A stretch of DNA of 64,000 nucleotides, from positions 69,305,494-69,369,493 of the forward strand of contig NW_026947490.1 of the NCBI RefSeq assembly GCF_034190915.1. The letters run 5' to 3'. The stretch is from Cavia porcellus (Eukaryota > Chordata > Mammalia > Rodentia > Caviidae). Both the position numbers and the translations under genes were made by a program. Below the pieces are notes generated by a model. That model saw only the letters and a program-made list of their open reading frames with translations, made no database searches and had not been told where the DNA came from. Below, piece after piece: positions 22,391 through 33,207 of the stretch (position 1 is the stretch's first letter; each line of letters opens with the position of its first letter).

Positions 22391-25300
22391 AACTTTCCAT
22401 GACACCTTATAATCAAAATGTCAGAAATTCAGGATAAAGAGATAATATTCAAGATAAAATTCAAACTGTTAGAGAGCAGAATCAAATATTACAGACAATT
22501 TCTCAATACAAATGTTAAAGACTGAGAGAAATTGGTGAAGCTTTTCAAGCTCTAAAAGAAGAGAATTGCCAACTCGAATTACTATATCCTGCAAAGATTT
22601 TCTACAAAATCAAAGCACAAATCAAGACCTCCACAATAAGGTTAAACTAGACATCCATGACCACCAAGCTAGTACTGCACTTAAGGGAATCCTAAACAGA
22701 GATGAAGAGAACAGCAATATTTACAAGGCATGGTAAAGAATAACTACTTGGGAGAGACAAAAAAAATTCACCAAGAAAGTATAACAATTATATATGAAGT
22801 GCACAATGGTATGTATAATTTCATAAAACAAAAACTATTTGACATGAAAGGATTGCAAGATACCAGTACAAACAAAGGCTATGATGAAGTCACTGCTGAT
22901 TTCTACAAGAGATTTAATGAAGAACTAACACCACTACTTCTCAAACTATTTAATGAAATTGAAAGGGAAGCAATATTCCCAAATTCATTCCTGGAAACAA
23001 GCATTACCTTGATACCAAAGCCAGAGAAAAATCCAACTAAGAAAGAGAATTACAGGACAATTGCCTTAATGTACATGGATGCAAAAATTCTCAATAAGAT
23101 TCTGACAAACAGACTGCAGCAAATCAAAAAGATTGTGCACTATGATCATGTGGAATTCATCCCAGGGATACAGGGATGGTTCAACATATGTAAATCTATA
23201 AATATAATATACCATATTAACAAATCTGAGGACAAAAATCACATGATCATCTCAATAGATGCAGAAAAAGCTTTCAACAAAGTCCAGTATCCATTCATGA
23301 TAAAAACTCTACAGAAAATTGGGATACATGGTTTTTACCTCAGTCTGATAAAGGCCATCTATGACAAATCAACACCTAACATCATATTAAATGGGCAAAG
23401 CTTGAAAGTTTTTACTCTAGAATCAGAAACAAGACAAGGATATCCACTATCTCTACTCTTATTCAGCATAGTCCTTTAGCTGCAGCAATTACATAAGAGA
23501 AAGAAATAAAAAGAATAAATATAGGAAACTAAGAAGTTAAACTATCATTATTTGCACATGACATGATACTCTACTTAGAAGACTCAAAAAACTCCACCAA
23601 AAGACTTCTAGATTTAATTAGCAAATTCAGTAACTTAGCTGGTTACAGAGTCAATACTCAAAAAGCAGTAGCCCTAGTGAACATGAATAAAAACTCACTA
23701 AGAGAGAAATTAGGAAAACAATACCGTTTACAATAGCATCCCAAAAAATGAAATACCTAGGAATCAATCTAATACAGGAAGTAAAAAACCTTTACATTGA
23801 AAACTGCAGTTCTCGAAAAGGATATTGAAGAGGATATTACAAAGTGGAGAGATATCTCATGCTCTTGGGTAGGAAGAACCAATATAGTGAAAATGGCCAT
23901 ACTTCCAAAACTGTTATACAGATTCAATGCAATCCCAATCAAAATTCCAAGAGTCATCTCACAGAATTAGAGAAAACAATCCAAATATTCATCTGGAACC
24001 AGAAGAGACCTAGAATAGCAAAGGCTTTCCTGGGCAACAAAGACAAGAAGGGGGCATCACAATTTCTGACTTGAATTATACTATAAAGTTACTGTGACAA
24101 AAACAAGGTGGTACTGGCAAAAATAGAGACTCAGAGACCAACTGAATATGTTAGAAGATGCAGAAACAACTGGAGACACACTAAGCCACCTTATCTTTGA
24201 TGAAGGTGCCAAACACATTCACTGGAAGAAAGACAGCCTCTTTAATAAACAGTGTTGGAAAAACTGGCTCTACACAAGCCAAACATTAAAAATGGACCCA
24301 TATCTTTCACCACGCACTAAGCTAAAATCAGAATGGATTACAGATATTAATCAAATCAAAACAGAAACATTCTGCTGGAAGATACAGTAGGTAAAGCTCT
24401 TGAAGATACTAGTGTAGATAAAGAGCTTATGAACAAAACATAGATAATCACAAAGGGATGATCACAAAGAATCAACAACTGGAATCTCCCACTACTGATA
24501 AACTTTTGCATAGTAAGAGAAACCACCAACAGAGTGAAAAGACAACCCACAATGGGGGAGAAATGTTTGCTGTTCCTCAAAGGATTACTATTGAGAACAT
24601 ATAAAGAACTCAAAAAAGTCAGTCCTCCCAGATTTAAAGACCTAATCCAAAAATGGGTATCTGAGATAAATACACACTTCTCAGATGAACAAATTCAGAT
24701 AGCAAATAAATACATGAAAAAATGTTCAGTATCACTAGTCATTCTAAAGATGCAAATTACAACAACCCTGAGATTCCACCTCACCCTGGAAAGACTGGCT
24801 ATTAGCAAGAAATCAACCAATGACAAACTCTAGAGGGGATATAGGGAAAAAGGAACCCTTTTCCACTGTTGGTGGGAATGCAGACTGGTGCAATCACTCT
24901 GGAAATCAGTATGGAGATTCCTCAAAAAACTAGAACTAGCGGTTCCATGTGACCTAGCCATTCCCCTCCTGGGTATCTCCCCCACCCCAAAAATCATACC
25001 ACAGTTATATAGCACATCTATGTTTATAGCAGCACAGTTCATAATAGCCAAGTCTTGGAAACAATCCAAACACCCATCAACTGGTGAATGGATAAAGAAA
25101 TGTGATTTTTTAATGCACTGGAGTACTATTTTGCCATTAAAAAGGATATGCTTGAGACATTTCTAGGAAATTGGGTCCATACTCTTAAGTGAAATAAATT
25201 GGACACATGTAAATACTGCATTTTTCCTATGATGTGAGAGCCAAAAGTGTAAATAAGGACCAAAATATATAAAAGGTATTGTGAAATATTAAAAAATATT

Positions 25301-25439
25301 CAAATGAGGAGGAAAAAAGAGACAGAAAAGGAAGAAAAGCAATTTTTTAAAGAAAAAATTTAAAAAATGAGAAAAAGAGGAAAACACAGAAACTAAGCTT
25401 TGATAAATGGGAAGGGGAGATGGAACTGAATGAAGGTTA

Positions 25440-25560
25440 GATTTCAGTTTTGCTCTAGCATTAGCGTTAGTGTTAGGGTTACATTTATGCTTTGGTTAGA
25501 ATTAATTGCATGGTTCAGATTAGGACTAGGCTAGTGCTTGGTTTTGGTTAGTTTTTTTTT
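25440..25560 (+). repeat. Small degenerate TTAGGG-like tract
   Basis: Repeated GTTAG/GGTTAG words (GCGTTAGTGTTAGGGTTAC, then several GGTTAG) resemble the large block at 34.7-37.25 kb. Confidence 0.6.
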
Positions 25561-25870
25561 CAAGCAGTGTGTTTATTTTATTAAGCACCACTTGAAATAT
25601 TGCTTATATTTTAGCTGCTATTTCACTTTAATCAAGAGTAAGTACTCTTTTCGTAAAGATACACTTGCAACGTATTGTCTGATGAGGGAATAACACACAG
25701 AAGGGGGAAGGTACATTGGTCTGGCATATTTTCTTCTAAATTTACATTCAAAAGTGTCATTCCAGAAACACTGTTGTGATCATATCTTTGCAATGACTGT
25801 GACATGATTAAAGTAAAAACTTAGCTCGCAAGAGGGAAATCAGCTGTGGCAGGCAGCTTGAAAAGAAGCT
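25561..25870. other. Sequence before the ERV
   Basis: No LTR, primer-binding site or gag start is recognised. The true 5' edge of the ERV remnant may lie inside this stretch. Confidence 0.35.
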
Positions 25871-25921
25871 GATCTCAGGCATAGGGGAAATACCACTGAC
25901 AACGACCCTGGACCTGTAGCT

Positions 25922-26338
25922 GTGCCAGACCAAGATCCTAACTGGAACTATCAAAATGGGCAAGGTTCAACAAAATTACATAAGATGATTGAGTGTCCAA
26001 TTGTGGACCTTAATAAGATTGCTCACAAACACACTAATTATAACAAGCTTTTAGAACAGGTCCAGGAGGCTAACGAAAACCTGGCTGTGTTTCTTAATTG
26101 GCTTTGGGAAATCTTAATTAAATATACTAATGTAAACCCAGACTCTCATGAAGGGATGATTGTTGTTAACTCTTATTTTATTTCACAGTCTGCTTTTGAT
26201 ATTCGTGCAAAATTACAAAAGGTTGAACATGGCCCTCAAACTCCACAAGGAGATCTACTTAAATTAGCCTTCCGTATCTTCAACAATAGAGATAAGCTTC
26301 AAAAAGAGGAAAAGCAAGCTCAAAAATTAGTTTGCTAA
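25922..26338 (+). pseudogene. gag: ERV gag capsid remnant
   Basis: A 138-residue open frame resembles the C-terminal half of a gammaretroviral capsid: a short WEILIKYTNVNPDSHEG stretch, then QSAFDIRAKLQKVE, the region around the major homology segment and following helices. The N-terminal capsid and matrix are missing. The frame ends in TAA at 26336-26338; the nucleocapsid continues in another frame, so a frameshift separates them. Confidence 0.8.
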
Positions 26339-26360
26339 ATATCAGTCTGACCTCTTAGCA

Positions 26361-26654
26361 GTGGCTCTCGGAGCTCCCAAGTCAAAAAATCCACAACAAG
26401 GTGTGGCTGTCCGAGTCCCGCCCGGACCATGCTTCAAATGCAGCAAACAAGGACATTGGGCAAGAGACTCCCCTAACGCTGGCATTTCTCCTGGGCCCTG
26501 CCCATACTGCAACATTAAAGGGCACTGGAAGAGCAATTGTCGTAAACGCCAGCGAGGAACTAGGCCATCCTCTAATCCCTCGCCCTCACAGGAGACTTCG
26601 TCAATGCCAGATTCATTGCTGACTGACATGCTCGGACTTGCTGCGGAAGATTGA
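26361..26654 (+). pseudogene. gag: ERV gag nucleocapsid remnant
   Basis: Two zinc-knuckle-like boxes are visible. The first (from 26430) reads CFKC....H....S, so its last ligand position (26469-26471) is Ser instead of Cys. The second reads CPYCNIKGHWKSNC and is complete. A basic tail follows. The frame ends in TGA at 26652-26654, directly followed in the same frame by protease sequence, the layout of gammaretroviral gag-pol junctions. Confidence 0.85.
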
Positions 26655-27030
26655 TGGGGCTTGGGGCTCACAGCCTCCACTCTGGTCATCTTGTCGGAGC
26701 CCCGAGTCTCACTGGAAGTCTCAGGCAAAATAATATCTCTGCTTGTGGATATGGGGGCGACTTATAGTGTACTTCCTGAATTTTCAGGACCCTGTAGTAA
26801 GTCTCTGATTTCTGTTGTGGGCATTGACGGCCAGCCAAATCAACCTTTGCAAACTGGGCCTATCCCATGTAGATTCCAGACTCTTTTCTTTACCCATAGA
26901 TTCCTAGTAATCCCAACATGTCCCAAACCCCTTTTAGGTAGAGACCTTCTTCAAAAGCTTAATTTTTCCTTCACTTTCTCTCTCCCCACAGCCCAAATCC
27001 TCCAAACAGCCTCACAATGTGTCGCAAAGC
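26655..27030 (+). pseudogene. pro: ERV protease remnant
   Basis: A retropepsin-like fold is suggested by LEVSGKIISLLVDMGAT, a later FLVIPTCPKPLLGRD stretch and the family spacing between them. The active-site triplet reads DMG (26748-26756), so its central residue is altered. The same frame runs on to a stop at 27117-27119 beyond the protease end, while RT sequence continues in another frame. Confidence 0.8.
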
Positions 27031-28500
27031 CATTCCCCCTCTTCCTCCTTCTCTGGTTGACCCCACGGTCTGGGACACATCCAATCCCACTCTGGCTACA
27101 CATGCCATGCCTGTTTTAATCCGTCTCAAGGATCCCTCAATTTTTCCCTGCATTCCCCAATACCCCATATCTCCCCAACATTTAAGGGGACTTAAACACA
27201 TAATTAAGCAGCTTTTAGACAATGGTTTTCTTAAACCTACCCATTCACCCCACAATACTCCCATTCTCCCAGTACTCAAGCCTGATGGGTCCTATCACCT
27301 GGTATAGGACCTTAGGGTAATTAACAGTGCTGTTACCCCAACTTACCCAGTGGTGCCAAATCCTTATACCATGCTCTCTCATATCCCTCCCTCCACTACT
27401 CACTTTACAGTTATAGATCTTAAAGATGCCTTCTTCACTATCCCCCTACACCCTGATTGCCAGAACCTCTTTGCACTTACATGGACTGACCCAGACACTC
27501 TCAGGTCTCAACAATTTACTTGGACAGTGCTCCTCCAGGGGTTCAGGGATAGTCCCCACTTCTTTAGTCAGGCTCTTGCTACTGACCTCACAGAACTTGA
27601 TCTCAAACCTAGTGTTCTTCTTCAATACATAAACGACCTCCTATTATGTTCTCCATCCCATATGTTAGGTGTACACCACTCAGCCAGTCTTCTTAATTCC
27701 CTTGCTAGTCGTGGATACAGGCTGTCTTCTGCCAAAACCCTGATAGCCTCCCCAAAAGTCAAATACCTAGGTCTCACTCTCACCCCCACCACTCGCTCCA
27801 TCACCTCAGATTGTAAGGCAATTCTTTGTGATCTCCAGGTGCCCACAACTAAACAGCAAGTTACATCTTTCCTAGGTTTAGCTAATTTCTTTCATCTCTG
27901 GATTCCTAACTTTGCAGCCCTAGCTCAACCCCTCTACAAGGCCGCTAAGGGTTCCTTATCAGAACCCCTGGACCCTACTAGGCCCATACATGCCTCCTTT
28001 CAAAAATTTAAAGAGGCTCTCCTAAAAGCTCCAGCTCTTACCCTTCCTGAACCCACCCAACCTTTCATCCTATATACTACTTGTCAGGGCCACAATACTA
28101 TAGGTGTACTAGGACACAAAAAGGGACCTTTTTTTCAAGCAGTAGCTTACTTGTCAAAACAGTTAGATCACACAGTAAAAGGATGGGCTCCTTGTTTCCA
28201 AGCTCTTGCAGCTGCAACCCTCCTGACACAGGAAGCTAAAAAGTTTACATTAGGACAATCTATTACAGTACACTCACCTCATCACCCATGTGACCTTATC
28301 TCACAGAAGGTGCTCCCTGCCCTAATGACCCCTTCTCACCTTCAACAGGTACACTTAGCTCTTTCACAAGACCATTGCATTTCTATTGCAACTAGTGGAC
28401 CTCTTAATATAGCGACCTTACTTCCCACCTCAGAAGGCCCTCCTCACCATGACTGTATAGAGTTTTTACAGATGACACCCACCCCTTTCCCTCACATCAG
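27031..28500 (+). pseudogene. pol: ERV reverse transcriptase remnant
   Basis: RT palm and fingers motifs are readable: KPDGSYHLV, then TVIDLKDAFFTIPLHP (motif A), LLQGFRDSPHFF, and the active-site box as YIND (27626-27637), in which Asn replaces the first aspartate. A TAG at 27305-27307 interrupts the fingers. The connection domain follows to about 28500. Both the stop and the catalytic change make it inactive. Confidence 0.88.
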
Positions 28501-28970
28501 TAGCACACCCCTCTCCTTGGCCTTTGACATGTGGTTCATAGATGGCAGTTCGACAAACACAGACAACCAAAAGAAGGCAGGATATGCAATAGTTAATCAG
28601 TCAAAAGTTATAGAGGCAAATCCACTGCCACCTGGGACCTCTTCCCAGAGGGCAGAACTTATTGCCTTTACAAGGGCTCTTACACTAGCAAAAGACAAGA
28701 TTATAAATATATTGACTCAAAGTAAACATTTAGCATTTTACACTCTCATGCCTCTATCTGGCAAGAACGGGGTTTTATTTCCACTCAGGGAACCCCCATT
28801 ACTAATGCTCCCCTTATCCTTAAACTTCTAGAGGCAGCCCAACTTCCAAAGCAGGCAGCAGTTATTCATTGCAGAGGACACCAAAACTCTACAGATCCTA
28901 TTGCTCAAGGCAATGCCTTTGCAGATTCACAAGCCAAGATAGCTGCACAAGGGCCCTGCCCTTCTCATCT
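28501..28970 (+). pseudogene. pol: ERV RNase H remnant
   Basis: FIDGSSTNTDNQKKAGYAIV and TSSQRAELIAFTRAL are recognisable RNase H segments in the RT frame. The frame then fails and ends at 28829-28831, while the C-terminal part (VIHCRGHQNSTDPIAQGNAF) continues in a different frame from 28861. Confidence 0.8.
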
Positions 28971-30110
28971 TCTCCCGTTAGTCCCAAACAGTCTACCTCA
29001 GCCCGATTATTCACCAGAGCAGTTACAGCTACTTCAAAAACCAGGTTTCACACAAAACACTCAGGGATAGTTTTTCAGAGATCTAAACTTGTTCTCCCAC
29101 ATCAACAGGCCTCAGACATCATCACTGACTTACACAACTGTTTTCATGTAGGATCACAGGCCCCATATAAACTCTTAGCCCCAATAGTCACACACCCTTC
29201 TCTAAAAGCTATCATTCTTAAGATTACTCACACCTGTGATCTCTGTGCCAGGACCTCTCCCCAGGGACACATGGCACCCCCCCCCCTTCCTTTCCTACCC
29301 ATCAGTTTCAAGAGCACACTCCTGGTCAGGACTGGCAGATAGATTTTACACACATGCCCTGCCACAAGACTCTCATATATTTTCTCACTTTTGTTTGCAC
29401 CTTTTCAGGATGGATAGAAGCCTTTCCCACAACCAGGGAAATTGCTGATGTAGTTACCAAAATCATATTACAAGAAAGCATTCCAAGGTTTGGTCTACCT
29501 CAGAGTATTCAGTCAGATAATGGTCCCAACTTTATTTCTCAGATTACTCAACAGGTATCCTCGAGCTTACATATCACCTGGCACCTACACATCCCATACC
29601 ATCTGTAGTCCTCAGGAAAAGTACAAAAGGCAAATGGCCTCATAAAGACACACCTTACAAAACTCACTTTGGAACTACACCAACCTTGGCCTCAACTTTT
29701 GCCCTTAGCCTTAGCCAATTTCAGGGCACTTCCCTGGGCTCCTACTTTCTTAAGTCCTTTTGAACTTATGTATGGCAGGCCATTCTTACTCCACAATCTT
29801 CCTACTCCCTAAAATCTCCCTCCCCTAGATGACTATGTCCTAGTCCTCTCCTTTCTCTGACACCTGTTGCAGCAACATGCTGATCTCTGCCTTCCACAAC
29901 CCTCTGGAGAGGCCAAACCAGATCCTCCCATATCCCCAGGAAATCTAATTTATCTCAAATGTTCTAAATCCACAGGACTACAACAAGGTGGAGTGGCCCT
30001 TCCTGGTCTACTTGGCTACTCTAACAGTGGTCAAAGTTGCTGGACTCCCATCCTGGTTTCACATCACTCAGGCTAAGAGGTGCCCTCCCAGCCCTAAATC
30101 TGATCATTCT
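28971..30110 (+). pseudogene. pol: ERV integrase remnant
   Basis: The N-terminal zinc-binding region is visible as LHNCFHVG and CDLCARTSP. The catalytic core shows an IDFTH stretch with the first aspartate and IQSDNGPNF with the second. The glutamate position of the triad falls in SSGKVQKANG, where Gln is found. A TAG at 29606-29608 and further stops and frame changes break it. The C-terminal domain (GNLIYLKCSKSTG) is recognisable. Confidence 0.85.
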
Positions 30111-30188
30111 GAGTGGTCATCTCATCTTCTGTCACCCACCCATCTCTGTTTCACGAAGGCTGCACAGCCACAGTTAACAGGCTAAGTC

Positions 30189-30640
30189 ATGTTTTGTTAT
30201 CCAATTTGGTTCCTAATCTCTTACGTTCTATTAATGATCATTTTTACAGCAGGACTCTTGAGAGTCTTTCCGAGAGACTCCCACATCATGCATAAGATCA
30301 TCTTCATAATATTCTGTGTGATAACTGTTGTGGTTCTTTCTACCCTCAGCTTTCTGGTTAAATGTGACAGCCCTGAAAGCCTAAGCCCTTACCTTCCTTA
30401 TACTGGTACAGCCACCGTCTCCCCTACTCCCCCTATTTTTTCCAGCTCAAATCCTGGACTGGAGGCAAGTTTTACACACCTACCCTCCTAACTTTTATGC
30501 TTTCAGATGGGGGAGTAATCACCTCTCATAATTTCACTCCTTCTAACCGCACACTTATTTTTCAGAATTTTACCTCACCATGATAATAATCCTACCTCAA
30601 CGTCGTCCTGATAGAATAACATGTCTAAATCAAAGGCACC
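30189..30640 (+). pseudogene. env: ERV env N-terminal remnant
   Basis: A frame starting at 30189 has two hydrophobic stretches, as expected near an env signal peptide overlapping the integrase end, then a Pro/Ser/Thr-rich part. Downstream Asn-X-Ser/Thr sites near 30510-30570 suggest surface-subunit remains. No transmembrane subunit or fusion-peptide region is present before the LTR, so most of env is deleted. Confidence 0.5.
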
Positions 30641-30671
30641 TTTCCTTCTACCTCACCTGGGTCCTTAAATA

Positions 30672-30765
30672 TGTCTTTTTCCTTTTTATCGATACCAGGG
30701 ATCGAACTCACGACTGTCTGCTTGCAAGGCAGGCGCTTATGCCACTGAGCTAAATCCCAAGTCCA
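30672..30765 (-). repeat. ID SINE, antisense, inside the ERV
   Basis: GATACCAGGGATCGAACTCA (complement of the B box), a CTTGCAAGG anticodon-loop segment and GCCACTGAGCTAAATCCC (complement of the A box). It is a young-looking copy. Confidence 0.9.
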
Positions 30766-31000
30766 TGGGTGACAGTGCCATGTCTCCTCATAACATCATG
30801 TCTCTTTGTTTTTCCAGTCTGACATACGTGCATTCACCAGTGAAGTTGTCCTGGCTAAAACACCTGGCGTCAGCGTCTACCTAGGCATCAACCTTCATCC
30901 CGTGGACTGCCCTAGGCTCCAGTACAGCGCCCCCTGCCAGCAGGAAGTAGTTAAAGAGAAAAATCTTTGCTCCTTTTCATAATAATCATAAGACAGGATA

Positions 31001-31366
31001 TGAAAGGGTTATTGGCCGAGACCAGACACTGTAGCCAGAAAAGACTTCAGCAAGAATCAGAGAGCTCCTGTCTCCCCCGCCCCTAGAGATTTACCTGTAA
31101 TTCTATATCCCCCACCCTTCAGAATCTGCCCCTGGTGCCAAACGTGTGCCAATGAAATACCTGTGCATCTCTAATGGCCTTAGGGCACTGCCCTAAGCTT
31201 GGGCTACTTATATTCCCCCACACCACATGTCCGTGAGAGAGATCGCCAGACTTCAGCGACCGGCGTGCCAGTCATCTCTCTGTGTGTTTTCAGAATAAAG
31301 GCCTCTTTTGTTTTATACTTCTCATCTCTTGGAAATATTTTTCATCTTTTGGAAATAATCCTATCA
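31001..31366 (+). mobile_element. ERV 3' LTR (family C)
   Basis: 366 bp from TGAAAGGG to CCTATCA. It shows a CTACTTATATTCC TATA-type core (about 31204), an AGAATAAAGGCC poly(A) signal (31291-31302) and a short U5. It matches the antisense solo LTR at 21819-22174. No second LTR of the same orientation exists upstream in the window. Confidence 0.85.
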
Positions 31367-31747
31367 GGCCCAATATTACATTCTCACCAAAGAAATTTAA
31401 TTGGATAACTTATCAAGTGTGAAAATAATATCAGAATATTCTGCACAACCAATCAAGAACTTTCAAATAAATGCATTATAAAAATATCACCTCCGGCAAA
31501 ATAAATAGTATAAAAATTCAGCCTAACATTTACACAAAAGTTTAAAATTAAAGTGAGGACTACAATTCCATTTACAAATAACAAGTTACCCCAAAGAAGA
31601 GAAACTAAAGTTTGAAGTCTAATTAAAACTAGCATCTACTAGACAGCAAACACAGCAAAATGTTATTGTAAATTCTAGGTGGTGGATATCCACTAAGTTT
31701 TAAACTTTCCTGAATGTCTGAAAAATTTTATGATTAAGTGCTGCGTG
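31367..31747. other. AT-rich intergenic stretch after the ERV
   Basis: Nothing recognised. It ends at the left target-site duplication of the next element. Confidence 0.4.
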
Positions 31748-31761
31748 AAGAAGGTGAGGGT

Positions 31762-33193
31762 GAAGCATCTGCAACGCCGGCCAGGAAGAGAACAGAGCTC
31801 CAGAGTTCCAGCCATGGAGGGATTCAGGCAGCTTATTCACCCACCCTCTTGGTAAGCTTCTGCAAAGTGGGCCAGGAGGAGAACAGAGTTCCAGAGTTCC
31901 AGAATTCCAGCCATGGTGGGATTCAGGCAGCATATTCACCTGCCCTCTTGATAAGCACCTGCAGCTTGGGCCTGGAGGAGAACCATTACCTGTGAGCCAA
32001 CCTGTACGTGAGCTGAAAATCAAGCACCCTTCTCCCACGTGCCCCCTCCCCCCTTATCTACTTGGGATAGATATTTCAACATCTCTTGGGAGGATGACCA
32101 TATGCAGTGTAGCAAATATGGGGGATTTCCTTCTATCTTCTGTTTGAAGGCATAGGTTTTTTTCACTTTTTGTTATATTTCTTTTGCTCTATTCAGTATT
32201 CTCAATTGATTTTACAATGTTCTATTTTTGGTTTGATTTTACAATGCATAATTGACTGGAAACACTATTTTGCTTAAATGGCTATGTTTTGACCTGCGCT
32301 GTTTTGTTGTTATGCCCTCTTTTTTATCTCAATTTCCTTTTTATTATCTACTTTTTCATTTTTATCCTTTTAATTAAGGGAAAAATAAATAAAAAATAGC
32401 AGGATATATTATAGTAACCCACTTTGATTTTCTATTCACTTGATTTGAAACCCTGTATTGCTCTCACCATCTTGTTTTGACTGATTTTCCTCTATTCTGT
32501 CATGCTTGATAGTACCAAGTTTGAAAGTATAGGCAACAACTAAGACAATAAGATTCATTATGATGCCCATTCTGCTTGACTATTATCTTCTTTTGAAGTC
32601 CTCTAATGTCTCCAGTGTTTTGGTTTTATTGGTCTTATTCTTTACTGTTTTGTTCAATTTTATTATAATTGATGATATAGGCAATTCTTTTTAAGATAAC
32701 AAGAGGCATTATGGTAACCATTGTTGATCACCTTGTATTTTGTTTTTACATTATGTATTATGTCCATCCTTTTGATTTGACTGACTCTGTCCTGTTGTCA
32801 CATTTGGTTTTACTTTCTTCAAAAGAACTTCCTTCAATAAGAACTGTGGGAGTAATAAAACCCAAAATGTGTAATTGTCATTGTACAAAAGAAAGGAAAA
32901 AAAAGTCCTCTAAAAGATATAACTGCATATATATTGAAGTGTATAAGATAGATAACCATATTACTGAGTTTTGTTGGAGCATTGAACAAAACTGTTTGCA
33001 GTCTCACTGTTTGAAAGTCCCCTCTATATGCTTTAATTTTGTCACTTGAACAACTATTTCTAAGATGACAATATGTAATTAACTGGTGATTTCCTACTGT
33101 TTATTTTTTCTGAAATTCTGTATAACTTGTACCCTTTTTCTGTTTTTTTTTCTTTTTTCTCCTTAAATAAAATAAAATAAAAAAAAAAAAAAA
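31762..33193 (+). mobile_element. Composite non-autonomous retroposon with L1-like 3' end
   Basis: AAGAAGGTGAGGGT occurs at 31748-31761 and 33194-33207, flanking the element as a 14-bp target-site duplication. The 5' part holds about two and a half tandem units of roughly 100 bp (31762-31990), a T-rich noncoding middle follows, and about 32840-33193 resembles the 3' UTR of the L1 at 46493-51012, ending in an AATAAAATAAAATAAA-rich tail. There is no ORF1 or ORF2. It was most likely mobilised by L1 through its 3' end. Confidence 0.75.
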
Positions 33194-33207
33194 AAGAAGG
33201 TGAGGGT

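Larger units (their letters stand above)
21364..25430 (+). mobile_element. L1 with an internal deletion, interrupted by a solo LTR
   Basis: An ORF1 region begins near 21368, with a coiled-coil stretch in the 21540-21761 frame. It is split by the LTR at 21819-22174 and continues to about 22720. The sequence then enters ORF2 at the reverse transcriptase (frame 22730-23479, with an [19 protein letters not shown] stretch) and continues to the ORF2 C-terminus (about 24530-25190) and an A-rich 3' UTR. The endonuclease part of ORF2 is missing, so about 1 kb has been lost between ORF1 and the RT. Stops and frameshifts show that it is dead. Confidence 0.8.
25870..31366 (+). mobile_element. 5'-truncated class I (gammaretrovirus-like) ERV with 3' LTR
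   Basis: Order is partial gag capsid, nucleocapsid, protease, reverse transcriptase, RNase H, integrase, env remnant and 3' LTR. Matrix and the 5' LTR are absent. Coding sequence is spread over all three frames with several stops. An antisense ID SINE (about 30672-30765) sits between the env remnant and the LTR. The gag-pro arrangement with an in-frame stop and the CA/RT/IN signatures point to class I rather than class II or III. The provirus is defective in every gene. Confidence 0.9.

Noticed and set aside
27350..28831. Long 493-residue open frame that could look like a host gene
   Set aside because: It reads as retroviral RT, connection and RNase H, is flanked by NC/protease and integrase, and its catalytic box is altered. 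It is ERV pol, not a host gene.
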